Source of the DNA: an uncultured Polaribacter sp.
GTDB lineage: Bacteria > Bacteroidota > Bacteroidia > Flavobacteriales > Flavobacteriaceae
NCBI RefSeq assembly: GCF_947500975.1
Contig: NZ_CANMUE010000001.1
Span: forward strand, 404,221 to 468,220
Reading direction: 5' to 3'
Length of the DNA stretch: 64,000 nucleotides
A program made the translations under genes and the position numbers. Numbering within the stretch: position 1 is the first letter of the stretch; each line of letters opens with the position of its first letter. The notes under the pieces were generated by a model. The model saw only the letters and a program-made list of their open reading frames with translations. It did not search any database and had not been told where the DNA came from. This document shows, in pieces, positions 35,885 through 44,795 of the stretch.

Positions 35885-37768
35885 TTATTTTTCATTCAAA
35901 CTTGTTTTATCAAAATTGAAATACCCTAAAAAGAAGAATAAAACAATTAAGGAAACAACGTGAACAATATTTAAAGAAACATCGTTTAAAATATCGTAAG
36001 TAATTTTAAAAATAGTTAAAGAAGTAACAATTAAAATAATTTTACTTTGCTTATTTATCGCCTTAAACACGAACGATAATGAGAAAAATAGCACCAAAAT
36101 ACAGCCAATAAAATTCAACCATAAATAACTAATTATGGGTTCTAAACCTTGTTGCTCTAAACTATAAATACCAAAATAATAGATAGAGCATATTAATATT
36201 TGTGTAATTAATGCTGATCTAAAAACAGCAGTTCCATTTACTTTTTTAAAGAAAAATGCCAATAAGAAAATACCTAAAACGTTTCCATAAAAAATAGAGC
36301 CAATAATATTAACTAATTGAATTAAATTATCAAATAAATTAGCTATACAAGCCACTAAAATTGCAATTAAACCCCAAAGTAAAGTAAACCATTTTGAAGC
36401 TTTTACAAAATGTGCTTCGCTCTTTTCTTCTTTTACATTTCGTTTGTATAAATCCATTGCCGTGGTACTTGCCAAGGCATTTAGTTCTGATGCTGTAGAT
36501 GACATTGCTGCAGATAAAATAACAGCTAATAAAAGCCCAATTAATCCACGTGGTAAATTGTTTAAAATAAAATGAATAAACACATAGTCTTTATCATTAG
36601 ATTCTATTTTATCAAGCGTATTTTCTTCGTCAATTTTATCAATAATAACTTTTGATTTAGCTTTTAAAGCCAAATCTCTTTCATTTAATTCTTGAATTTG
36701 TTGTTTTTCTTTCGCTTGAAAACCATCAGAAAATAATGCTTTTTTTGTATTTTCAATCTCTATATGTTCAGCTTCTAACTCCTGATATTCAGCAACATAT
36801 TTTGATTTCTGAACCTGTTCATTTGCACCTGGATTAAAATTTAATGGTGACGGATTAAATTGATAAAACACAAAAACCATTACACCAATTAACAATATAA
36901 AGAACTGCATTGGCACTTTTAACAACCCGTTAAAAATCAAGCCCAACTGACTTTCTCTTACCGATTTGCCAGACAAGTAACGCTGAACCTGACTTTGATC
37001 TGTTCCAAAATAAGACAGCATTAAAAATGTTCCACCTAAAATCCCTGTCCAAACTGTGTATCTATTGCTCAAATCAAAAGAAAAATCCAACACCTCCATT
37101 TTATCACTTGCACCAGCAATTTCAAGTGCATTTGTAAAGGTTATGTTTGCAGGAAGCTGGCTCATAATCATAAAAAAAGCAATTAGCATTCCTATAAAAA
37201 TGATAATCATTTGCTGCTTTTGAGTTACGTTTACCGCTTTTGTACCTCCAGAAACCGTATAAATAATTACTAAAAAACCAATGATAATATTTAGCGTTAA
37301 CAAATCCCAACCTAAAACTGCCGATAAAATAATTGCAGGTGCAAAAATGGTAATTCCTGCAGCCAAACCTCTTTGAATTAAGAATAAAATTGCCGCTAAA
37401 CTTCTGGTCTTTAAATCAAACCTACCCTCTAGAAACTCATATGCTGTATATACTTTTAACTTGTGATAAATAGGGATAAACACCACGCAAATGATTACCA
37501 TTGCAATTGGCAACCCAAAGTAAAATTGCACAAAGCCCATTCCGCTATGAAATGCTTGCCCCGGCGTTGATAAAAACGTAATTGCACTTGCCTGCGTAGC
37601 CATTACAGACAGCCCAATAGTCCACCATTTACTATCGCTCCCTCCTTTTATATAATCTGTTACGTTGGTATTTTTTCTAGTTACATACGTTCCATAAGCA
37701 ACAATAAATATTAAGGTTACTGATAAAATAATCCAATCTATTGCGTGTAATTTACTTTCTATTTCCAT
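35885..37768 (-). CDS. Sodium:solute symporter (SSS family) with an unusual hydrophilic insertion
   Basis: 627 residues, about 13 predicted membrane segments. The SSS signature regions include SVMATQASAITFLSTPGQAF, TVSGGTKAVNVTQKQQ, SYFGTDQSQVQRYLSGKS and LSAAMSSTASELNALASTT (Na2-site Ser/Thr). Between segments near residues 303 and 395 lies a ~90-residue hydrophilic, Glu/Lys-rich stretch (ELEAEHIEIENTKKAL, EKQQIQELNERDLALKAK) that looks coiled-coil. It follows immediately after FYQFNPSPLNFNPG, and most SSS proteins lack it. The substrate is not predictable. A 34-residue membrane ORF sits just upstream. Confidence 0.9.
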   Translation of the reverse strand: MEIESKLHAIDWIILSVTLIFIVAYGTYVTRKNTNVTDYIKGGSDSKWWTIGLSVMATQASAITFLSTPGQAFHSGMGFVQFYFGLPIAMVIICVVFIPIYHKLKVYTAYEFLEGRFDLKTRSLAAILFLIQRGLAAGITIFAPAIILSAVLGWDLLTLNIIIGFLVIIYTVSGGTKAVNVTQKQQMIIIFIGMLIAFFMIMSQLPANITFTNALEIAGASDKMEVLDFSFDLSNRYTVWTGILGGTFLMLSYFGTDQSQVQRYLSGKSVRESQLGLIFNGLLKVPMQFFILLIGVMVFVFYQFNPSPLNFNPGANEQVQKSKYVAEYQELEAEHIEIENTKKALFSDGFQAKEKQQIQELNERDLALKAKSKVIIDKIDEENTLDKIESNDKDYVFIHFILNNLPRGLIGLLLAVILSAAMSSTASELNALASTTAMDLYKRNVKEEKSEAHFVKASKWFTLLWGLIAILVACIANLFDNLIQLVNIIGSIFYGNVLGIFLLAFFFKKVNGTAVFRSALITQILICSIYYFGIYSLEQQGLEPIISYLWLNFIGCILVLFFSLSFVFKAINKQSKIILIVTSLTIFKITYDILNDVSLNIVHVVSLIVLFFFLGYFNFDKTSLNEK

Positions 37769-37771
37769 AAA

Positions 37772-37876
37772 CTAAACTGTAAAATATTTTTTAATAAAAT
37801 AAAATGCTATCAAGTAAATTACATTAGCTATCAAAACCAAAGTATATTCTTTTTTCCAAGTGTATTTTTCTTTCAT
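37772..37876 (-). CDS. 34-residue single-pass membrane peptide upstream of the symporter
   Basis: An ATG at 37876 opens a 34-codon frame: MKEKYTWKKEYTLVLIAN, then VIYLIAFYFIKKYFTV, ending at 37772, three bases before the symporter ATG. A charged N-terminus is followed by one hydrophobic helix (LVLIANVIYLIAFYFI) and a basic end. Some SSS transporters have small membrane subunits encoded directly upstream, so this could be one. The tight spacing and sensible topology favour a real gene; a proteome or homolog check is needed. Confidence 0.55.
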   Translation of the reverse strand: MKEKYTWKKEYTLVLIANVIYLIAFYFIKKYFTV

Positions 37877-37893
37877 TCTATGTTTTTTTTTGT

Positions 37894-38060
37894 AGCTATT
37901 TCCTGCTTTTCACTATATCTTTTTATGTTGTTATAATTGCTAAGCCTGTTTTTATAAATTTTAGCAAGTTCATCATTAAAAGACAGATTGCTTCGTTCCT
38001 CGCAATTACGCTTATTTATTTTGAGCATAAAAAGGATGTCGTTTCAATCAGGGCTAAACT
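37894..38060. repeat. Intergenic repeat element, copy A
   Basis: 167 bases. It begins AGCTATTTCCTGCTTTTCAC, continues TATATCTTTTTATG, and ends ATAAAAAGGATGTCGTTTCA followed by ATCAGGGCTAAACT. Both ends match copy B at 61941-62084 closely, while the middles differ. The two ends can partly pair with each other (CTATATCTTTTTATG against CATAAAAAGGATG). The middle contains CAGATTGCTTCGTTCCTCGC (37984-38003), which resembles a repeat I recall from many bacterial genomes. It fills the gap between the symporter operon and the PIG-L gene. Confidence 0.75.
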
Positions 38061-38141
38061 TATTTGCCAACTTTTATGATTATCTAAATCTAAACGAACT
38101 TATTATAGATTCCTGTTTTACAGAAAGTTACAAAACAGACC

Positions 38142-40661
38142 TTACTTTTTAAGTATTTGTTTAACCTCTATTTTTTCTTTGCCTACAGACAACATATTTG
38201 CAAACAATTTATACGCCCCAGAAACTCCTGCTGGCAATTCTCTAAAAAAACTTAAACCTGTGTATATATAATTTCCTTTACCATATTTTGCAATTAATAG
38301 GCTTCCTTTTTTTGCTGATTCACCTTTATCATTCATAGATAAAATTGGAGTAAACTCTTTCCCCCAAGAATCAGGAAAATACAAACCACGTTCTTGTACC
38401 CAATATTTAAAATCATTTTGCGTAATTTTATTTGGGAAGTTTAACAACTCATGGTTTTTTTCTAAAATTCTAACTTCAGCAAATTCGTCTGTAACTCTAT
38501 CTCTAGAAAGGTTTAATGCATAAGGTGCAGCAACATCTACTCTTCTGTTGGTATTGTATTGTACAATCATATTACCGCCATTTTCAACATAATTAAGCAA
38601 GAATTTTTGTTTAAATTTTAACTCTTTTACTACATTGTAAGCTCTAATTCCTAAAACAATAGCATCATATTTTTGAAGGGTTTTATCATCAATCTCAGTT
38701 GGATTTATCTCTACAACCGTATAACCAATTTGTCGTAAACTTTCTGGAACAGCATCTCCTGCACCTTTTATATAACCAATATAATTACCTGATTTTTTTA
38801 TATCTAAACGAACAATTTTAGCCTCAGAATTTAATAAAACCGATTGTTTTGGAATGTGATTGTAATTGATTTCAACCAATTGTTTTTTATAGTTTTTTCC
38901 ATTGGAAACAGCTACCACTTTTAACTTTCCTTCAGATTGATTTTTAGGAGGAGAAACTAAAAACTCAACAGTTTGTTTGTCATTTTTTTGTTTGATATTA
39001 AATGAGGTTTTTTGGGGAGTAACTTCCCAACCTGTTGGCACTTTTAGACTCACATCTCCAGTCACATTATTTGCACCAGCTCTTACCTCTACTACAACTT
39101 TCTGTTGAGAATCATCAGAAAAAATAATTACTTTATCTTTTAACTTTGTAGTAATTAGTGGTAAAATTTCAAAAGGTTCATAAATTTCACCTTTATCTCT
39201 TTCTGCATATCTTCTTACTACATTTTTTGTAATAGTAATTGGCACATTATCAATTAATAAATCAAAATCAATTTTTGCAGGTCTTGGCGTTTCAGGATTT
39301 CCAATTAAATTCTGATTATCAACCATGTACATTCCTAAAGAAGCTTGTTTTTTTAACCAATAAGGATCAGAAAAGGCATTCACTTTTAACGTTATCGTCT
39401 CTTTAAAATTTATTTTTTTATTAGATAATAATTCAATTTCTTTTTTAACTTTTTTTGCATCAATTGTTGATGTTATTGAAATTAAATCTATGTTTACATC
39501 ACTCCTATTTAAAACCTCAAAATCAACATCAACCTTAGAATTTGGCGTTCCAGAAGCACTAATTGCAGAAGCTTCTAAATATAAACCCGCGCAAGCTTCT
39601 ATGATTTCTTTAATTTGCTTTTCTTTAATTTTTCTCCAATGCTTATCTTCTAGTTTTTGAATTTTTAAATAGGCTTCCATAAGTTTAGGCAAATGCTTAG
39701 ACGGGTTTACAAAATCGTAATTCTCTTCTAAATCATATAAAATAGCACCAATTTCCCCTCCATCTTTAATCCGATTCCAAGTAGTATTTATACCTGAAAA
39801 AACATCATTTTTATCTTTCAAAGGATTACCTTTTAAAAACTCTACATACTCCGCTTGTTCCCCTCTTGTAGTTAACCTGCCAAAACCTTGACATAAATGT
39901 TGGCTACTTGCTATTGAAGCTAACTCATTGTTTGATAATCCTTTTAATGGATAATACACGCCAATATCAAACTTTGTAAAATCTTTTGCTATCTTTTTAA
40001 ATTCTGCTTCTCTACCTCTATAAAACCAAGAAGAAGTATTGTGAAACAACCGTTTAGGCTGCCAAGTTTCAGTATATTTTAATTGCTCAGAAAATTTAGA
40101 TTTATCATTTACCAAGTCAAAAGCCTCTACGCTTAACATGGCAGAACTTGTATGGTGCCCATGAGTTGTACCAGGTGTTCTATGATTAAACCTATTAATA
40201 ATTACATCTGGTTTAAAAGTTCTAATTGCCCAAACAACATCACTTAAAACTTTTTCTTTGTCCCAAATTTGTAGCGTTTCATCGGGGTGTTTAGAGTATC
40301 CAAAATCGTTTGCTCTTGTAAAAAACTGTTCACCTCCGTCAACTCTTCTTGCAGCCAATAATTCTTGTGTTCTAATTACCCCTAACAGCTCTCTAATTTC
40401 CGAGCCAATTAAATTCTGCCCCCCATCACCTCTTGTTAAAGATAAATAGCCGGTTCTTGCTTTTACATTATTTGCTAAATAAGCAATTAAACGCGTGTTT
40501 TCGTCATCTGGATGTGCAGCAATGTATAAAGCAGTACCTAAAAAATTTAGTTTTTGAATTTTTTCGTAAATCTGATTTGAGTTTAATTTACTGGGTTTTT
40601 GAGCCGATATTGATAATGAAATCAATAAAAAAGAAAGCGCTAAAAAAGTTTTTTTTTTCAT
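38142..40661 (-). CDS. Secreted PIG-L family deacetylase, large multidomain form
   Basis: 839 residues with signal peptide MKKKTFLALSFLLISLSISAQ. The PIG-L/LmbE domain at about 40-290 has AAHPDDENTRL (metal Asp/His), LTRGDGGQNL, and the later H-T-x-H-H type segment RTPGTTHGHHTSSAML. Residues ~380-640 look like beta-sandwich modules (NEW-type: VTGDVSLKVPTGWEV, FLVSPPKNQSEGKLKV). The C-terminal ~190 residues form a ThuA/GATase-like Rossmann domain (YDAIVLGIRAYNV, GGNMIVQYNTN). It presumably de-N-acetylates an amino sugar in the periplasm; the substrate is unknown. It is divergent from dnaN. Confidence 0.88.
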   Translation of the reverse strand: MKKKTFLALSFLLISLSISAQKPSKLNSNQIYEKIQKLNFLGTALYIAAHPDDENTRLIAYLANNVKARTGYLSLTRGDGGQNLIGSEIRELLGVIRTQELLAARRVDGGEQFFTRANDFGYSKHPDETLQIWDKEKVLSDVVWAIRTFKPDVIINRFNHRTPGTTHGHHTSSAMLSVEAFDLVNDKSKFSEQLKYTETWQPKRLFHNTSSWFYRGREAEFKKIAKDFTKFDIGVYYPLKGLSNNELASIASSQHLCQGFGRLTTRGEQAEYVEFLKGNPLKDKNDVFSGINTTWNRIKDGGEIGAILYDLEENYDFVNPSKHLPKLMEAYLKIQKLEDKHWRKIKEKQIKEIIEACAGLYLEASAISASGTPNSKVDVDFEVLNRSDVNIDLISITSTIDAKKVKKEIELLSNKKINFKETITLKVNAFSDPYWLKKQASLGMYMVDNQNLIGNPETPRPAKIDFDLLIDNVPITITKNVVRRYAERDKGEIYEPFEILPLITTKLKDKVIIFSDDSQQKVVVEVRAGANNVTGDVSLKVPTGWEVTPQKTSFNIKQKNDKQTVEFLVSPPKNQSEGKLKVVAVSNGKNYKKQLVEINYNHIPKQSVLLNSEAKIVRLDIKKSGNYIGYIKGAGDAVPESLRQIGYTVVEINPTEIDDKTLQKYDAIVLGIRAYNVVKELKFKQKFLLNYVENGGNMIVQYNTNRRVDVAAPYALNLSRDRVTDEFAEVRILEKNHELLNFPNKITQNDFKYWVQERGLYFPDSWGKEFTPILSMNDKGESAKKGSLLIAKYGKGNYIYTGLSFFRELPAGVSGAYKLFANMLSVGKEKIEVKQILKK

Positions 40662-40683
40662 TGGGTTAGTTTGATGAATATAA

Positions 40684-40691
40684 CAAAAATA
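40684..40691 (-). promoter_or_regulatory. -7 box for the PIG-L gene
   Basis: The minus strand reads TATTTTTG at 40691-40684, a full TAnnTTTG match 22 bases before the ATG. No clear -33 TTTG. Confidence 0.45.
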
Positions 40692-40805
40692 GTTTTTTTT
40701 ATTTCCTAAAACACATCAATTAACATAATTATAACGTTTTAAATTTCATTAACAAAATGAGTATAACCTGTTGATAAATTAATTTTTAAAGTCACTTATT
40801 TAGAA

Positions 40806-40813
40806 TATATTTG
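40806..40813 (+). promoter_or_regulatory. -7 box for dnaN
   Basis: TATATTTG is a full TAnnTTTG match, 26 bases before the dnaN ATG at 40840. A T-rich stretch (40783-40787) stands at the -33 position. Confidence 0.5.
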
Positions 40814-40839
40814 TAAAACAAATTAAGAAAAGAAATTAC

Positions 40840-41958
40840 ATGAAATTTATTGTATCAAGTTCACAATTATTAAAACAATTACAAGTTTTAGGTGGCGTTA
40901 TAAATAGTAACAACACTTTACCAATTTTAGACAATTTTTTATTTGAAATTTCTAAAAACCAATTGAAAGTTTCTGCATCAGATTTAGAAACAACAATGAG
41001 TTCTGTAGTTGATATAGAAAGTGACAGTACTGGTTCTATTGCAGTTTCAGCACGTTTATTATTAGATACATTAAAAACTTTTCCTGACCAACCGTTAACC
41101 TTTAAAACTGAAGGAGACAATACTATTGAAATCAGCTCTAATCAAGGAAAATATGATATGGCTTATTTTGGTGGAGATGAATTTCCAAAAGCAGTTTCTT
41201 TACCTTCTCCAAGTAAAACAATAGTTCCTGGTCATATTTTAGGTACAGCAATTTCTAAAACAATTTTTGCTGCTGGTAATGATGATTTAAGACCAGTAAT
41301 GAGTGGAGTATTTTTTCAGTTCAGTTCTCAAAGCTTAACTTTTGTAGCTACTGATGCTCATAAATTAGTAAAGTATTCTAGAACAGATGTTACTGCAGAT
41401 CAAACAGCAGAATTTATAATGCCAAAAAAGCCTTTAAACTTATTAAAAGGGATTTTAGGTGGTTCAGATAGTGAAGTTACAATTGAATATAATGATGCAA
41501 ACGCAAAATTTACATTTGAAAATGTAGTTTTAGTTTGTAGATTAATTGATGGAAAATACCCTAATTACGAGGCTGTAATTCCAAAAGAAAACCCAAATAA
41601 ATTAACCGTTGATAGAGCTTCTTTTTTAAACTCTGTAAGACGTGTTTCTATTTTCTCTAGTAAAACTACACATCAAATTCGTTTAAAAATGGCAGGAACA
41701 GAATTAAATATTTCTGCTGAAGATTTAGATTTTGCAAATAAAGCTGACGAACGATTAAGTTGTGATTATCAAGGCGATGACATGCAAATTGGTTTCAACT
41801 CACGTTTTTTAAGCGAAATGTTAAACAACCTAAGTTCTAGTGAAGTTCTAATTGAAATGAGTTTACCAAATAGAGCTGGTATTTTAACTCCTATTGATGG
41901 TACAGATGAAGGCGAACAACTTACAATGTTAGTAATGCCAGTGATGTTGAATAGTTAA
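40840..41958 (+). CDS. dnaN: DNA polymerase III sliding clamp (beta subunit)
   Basis: 372 residues, three topologically similar domains of ~120 residues. MKFIVSSSQLLKQLQVLGGV and TLPILDNFLFEI open domain 1; RPVMSGVFFQFSSQSLTFVATDAHKL and the C-terminal LTMLVMPVML are diagnostic. It forms the dimeric ring that tethers polymerase III. It is not next to dnaA or recF here; it stands alone with its own promoter and terminator, which is normal in Bacteroidota, so this is not evidence of an origin. Confidence 0.97.
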   Translation: MKFIVSSSQLLKQLQVLGGVINSNNTLPILDNFLFEISKNQLKVSASDLETTMSSVVDIESDSTGSIAVSARLLLDTLKTFPDQPLTFKTEGDNTIEISSNQGKYDMAYFGGDEFPKAVSLPSPSKTIVPGHILGTAISKTIFAAGNDDLRPVMSGVFFQFSSQSLTFVATDAHKLVKYSRTDVTADQTAEFIMPKKPLNLLKGILGGSDSEVTIEYNDANAKFTFENVVLVCRLIDGKYPNYEAVIPKENPNKLTVDRASFLNSVRRVSIFSSKTTHQIRLKMAGTELNISAEDLDFANKADERLSCDYQGDDMQIGFNSRFLSEMLNNLSSSEVLIEMSLPNRAGILTPIDGTDEGEQLTMLVMPVMLNS

Positions 41959-42000
41959 GAAATATCCTTATCTATTTTTAGGTAAAAAACTATAATATTT

Positions 42001-42033
42001 AAAACCACAATCTAATTGATTGTGGTTTTTTGT
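42001..42033 (+). terminator. Terminator of dnaN
   Basis: AAAACCACAATC at 42001-42012 pairs with GATTGTGGTTTT at 42018-42029 and is followed by T residues. It is 42 bases after the dnaN stop and only 15 bases before the next ATG. Confidence 0.8.
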
Positions 42034-42047
42034 TTACATTTACTTTC

Positions 42048-42647
42048 ATGAATTTCCTAGCACATTTATACTTATCACAAAACAACACTAATATTATGAT
42101 TGGTAATTTTATTGCAGATCATATTAAAGGAAATAATTATGAAGGTTTTTCAAAAGAAATTCAGCAAGGTATTTTTTTACATAGAGAAATTGATACATTT
42201 ACAGATACTCATAAAATTGTTAGAAAAAGCAAAAGACGATTACACGAACGTTACAAACACTATGATGGTGTAATTATAGATATTTTTTACGATTATTATT
42301 TAGCTAAAAATTGGAGTAATTATTCAGCAATTCCGTTAGATGTATATACAAATTCTATCAATCAAATGTTTGGTAATATCTCATCTGAGTTACCTGTAAA
42401 ATCTCAACAATTTATTAAGTATATGATTGAATATAACATCCTTTTCAATTATCAATTTAAAAATGGAATTGAGCGTGTTTTAACAGGAATGAACAACAGA
42501 ACAAAAGGTAAATCTCAAATGAATTTAGCTATTGAAGACTTAATTGAATTAGAACATGAGTTTCAAGAAGATTTTACAATCTTCTTTGATGATTTACAAG
42601 AGTTTTGCAACTTAAAATTAAAAGAAATAAGCCAACCAAATTTATAA
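42048..42647 (+). CDS. Acyl carrier protein phosphodiesterase-like (AcpH family)
   Basis: 199 residues from the ATG at 42048 (MNFLAHLYLSQNNTNIMIGN). An in-frame ATG at 42030 lies inside the dnaN terminator and is unlikely. The all-helical HD-like AcpH fold shows NFIADHIKG, FLHREIDTFTDTH, and HYDGVIIDIFYDYYLAKNW; His and Asp residues in these segments bind the metal. AcpH removes 4'-phosphopantetheine from holo-ACP. Its stop lies 2 bases before ggt, so the two probably share a transcript. Confidence 0.9.
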   Translation: MNFLAHLYLSQNNTNIMIGNFIADHIKGNNYEGFSKEIQQGIFLHREIDTFTDTHKIVRKSKRRLHERYKHYDGVIIDIFYDYYLAKNWSNYSAIPLDVYTNSINQMFGNISSELPVKSQQFIKYMIEYNILFNYQFKNGIERVLTGMNNRTKGKSQMNLAIEDLIELEHEFQEDFTIFFDDLQEFCNLKLKEISQPNL

Positions 42648-42649
42648 TT

Positions 42650-44341
42650 ATGAAACAAATATTTTCACTTCTTGTAATTTCAATTGCATTATTTAATTGT
42701 AAAACTACAACAAAGAAAGAAAAAATTACAGGTTTAATTACTGAAAAAGCAATGGTTGTTTCTGCACGTGAAGAAGCTTCTAAAATTGGCGTAGACATTC
42801 TAAAAAAAGGAGGTAATGCCTTTGATGCAATGGTTGCAACAGAGTTAGCATTAGCAGTTGCTTATCCTTATGCAGGTAATATTGGTGGTGGTGGTTTTAT
42901 GGTTTATCGTAAAAATGATGGAGAAATTGGTGCTTTAGATTATAGAGAAAAAGCTCCTTTAGCTGCTGAAAAAGATATGTATTTAGATGATAATGGTAAT
43001 GTTATTAAAGGAAAAAGTACTATCGGAGCAATGGCTGTTGGTATTCCTGGCACTGTTGCCGGAGTTTTTGCTGCTCATAAAAAATTTGGTACACTTTCTA
43101 TTCAAGAAATTTTACAACCCGTTATAGAATTGGCTAATAAAGGTGTTATTGTTACAAAGAAACAAGAGGCTCGAATTAAAAAATATCAACCTGCATTTAA
43201 AAAAGCAAACAAGTCTTTAATTATTTTAGATAGTGTTTGGAAAGAAAATGATATTATTAAATACAATGCTTTAGCAGCAACATTAGAAAGGATTTCTAAA
43301 AACGGGAGGGATGAATTTTACAAAGGTGAAACCGCAGAACGTTTAGTGAAATTTATGCAAGCAAATGGCGGAATTATGACGCTTGAAGATTTAGCAAAAT
43401 ACGAAGTAAAATGGCGTAAACCAATCACATTTAATTATGATGATTTAAAAATAATTTCTATGTCTCCACCTTCTAGTGGAGGAATTTGCTTAGCACAAAT
43501 AATGAATGGAATTGAGTCTTATGATTTAGATAAATTTGGTCATAACTCTACAAAAGCAATTCAAGTTATTACAGAAGCCGAAAGACGTGCTTATGCGGAT
43601 AGAAGTTTCTTTTTAGGAGATCCAGATTTTGTAAATATCCCGTTAGAAACTTTAATTTCTAAAGAGTATACTAATGGAAGAATGGATAATTTTTCTTTTG
43701 AAAAAGCTACAAAATCAGAAGATGTTGCACATGGAACTGTAGAAATGATTGAAAGCGATGAAACAACCCATTATGCTATTGTAGATCAATTTGGAAATGC
43801 TGTTTCGGTTACCACTACTTTAAATGGCGCGTATGGTTCTAAAATGTATTGCTCAGATTTAGGTTTCTTCCTAAATAACGAAATGGACGATTTTTCTAGC
43901 AAACCTGGTGTACCAAATATGTTTGGTTTAATTGGGGCAAAGGCAAATGAAATTGCACCTCAAAAAAGAATGTTAAGCTCTATGACACCCACTATTGTAG
44001 AAAAAGATGGTAAACTTTGGATGGTGGTAGGAACTCCAGGTGGCTCAACAATTATAACCTCTGTATTGCAAACTATTTTAAACGTGCACGAGTTTGGTTT
44101 TGGTATGCAAGAGGCTGTGAATCAGCCTCGTTTTCATCATCAATGGTTACCAGATGTAATTATGATGGAACCTAACAAATTTGATAAAAAAACAATAACT
44201 GAACTTGAAAAAGTAGGTTATAAAATTAATCAGAAAGATGCTCCTGTTATTGGTAAAGTAGAAGGTATTTTGGTTTTACAAAATGGAAAACTAGAAGGCG
44301 GTGCAGATCCTAGAGGCGACGATAAAGCTTTAGGGTATTAA
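42650..44341 (+). CDS. ggt: Gamma-glutamyltransferase, lipoprotein form
   Basis: 563 residues from the ATG at 42650 (MKQIFSLLVISIALFNC); the in-frame ATG at 42605 overlaps the preceding gene. A lipoprotein-type signal ends in LFNC. The Ntn-hydrolase precursor is self-cleaved before the Thr of DETTHYAIVD (about residue 372), giving large and small subunits. GNIGGGGFMVYR, PPSSGGICLAQIMN, FGNAVSVTTTLNGAYGS and GTPGGSTIITSVLQTI are classical. It cleaves or transfers gamma-glutamyl groups of glutathione and related peptides, probably in the periplasm. Confidence 0.96.
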   Translation: MKQIFSLLVISIALFNCKTTTKKEKITGLITEKAMVVSAREEASKIGVDILKKGGNAFDAMVATELALAVAYPYAGNIGGGGFMVYRKNDGEIGALDYREKAPLAAEKDMYLDDNGNVIKGKSTIGAMAVGIPGTVAGVFAAHKKFGTLSIQEILQPVIELANKGVIVTKKQEARIKKYQPAFKKANKSLIILDSVWKENDIIKYNALAATLERISKNGRDEFYKGETAERLVKFMQANGGIMTLEDLAKYEVKWRKPITFNYDDLKIISMSPPSSGGICLAQIMNGIESYDLDKFGHNSTKAIQVITEAERRAYADRSFFLGDPDFVNIPLETLISKEYTNGRMDNFSFEKATKSEDVAHGTVEMIESDETTHYAIVDQFGNAVSVTTTLNGAYGSKMYCSDLGFFLNNEMDDFSSKPGVPNMFGLIGAKANEIAPQKRMLSSMTPTIVEKDGKLWMVVGTPGGSTIITSVLQTILNVHEFGFGMQEAVNQPRFHHQWLPDVIMMEPNKFDKKTITELEKVGYKINQKDAPVIGKVEGILVLQNGKLEGGADPRGDDKALGY

Positions 44342-44378
44342 TAAGAAGTAAACATAATAACAACTTTGAAACTTAAAA

Positions 44379-44795
44379 ATGATACAACCATTCCATTTAG
44401 CAATACCCGTTCAAAATTTAGAAAAATGTAGAACTTTTTATAGAGATGTTTTAAATTGTAAAGAAGGACGTTCTACTGAAAATTGGGTAGATTTTAATTT
44501 CTTTGGGCATCAATTAGTAATTCATCAAAAAGATGGATTTAACCCTGAAAGAATTTCAAATCCTGTTGATGGGCATGATGTACCTGTTCCACATTTTGGT
44601 GTGGTTTTAACTTGGGATGTTTGGCAAGATTTATCAAAAAGATTAATTGCTGTTAACACAAAATTCATCATTGAACCTTGTATCCGTTTTGAAGGAAAAG
44701 TTGGTGAACAAGCAACCATGTTTTTTAACGACCCAGAAAATAATGCATTAGAATTTAAAGCTTTTAAAGATATTGGACAATTGTTTGCCAAATAA
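44379..44795 (+). CDS. VOC superfamily protein (glyoxalase/dioxygenase fold)
   Basis: 138 residues. The start IQPFHLAIPVQNLEKCRTFYRDVLNC is the characteristic first beta-alpha-beta module with a metal-site His; VDFNFFGHQLVIHQK and MFFNDPENNALEFKAF carry the likely second His and Glu ligands. These are one-domain metalloenzymes with varied reactions (isomerase, dioxygenase, resistance proteins), so the reaction cannot be named. Its stop overlaps the start of the pseudouridine synthase by one base (TAATG). Confidence 0.88.
   Translation: MIQPFHLAIPVQNLEKCRTFYRDVLNCKEGRSTENWVDFNFFGHQLVIHQKDGFNPERISNPVDGHDVPVPHFGVVLTWDVWQDLSKRLIAVNTKFIIEPCIRFEGKVGEQATMFFNDPENNALEFKAFKDIGQLFAK

Noticed and set aside
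40840..41958. dnaN as a marker of the replication origin
   Set aside because: No dnaA, recF or DnaA-box cluster is seen around it; in Bacteroidota dnaN is often away from the origin.
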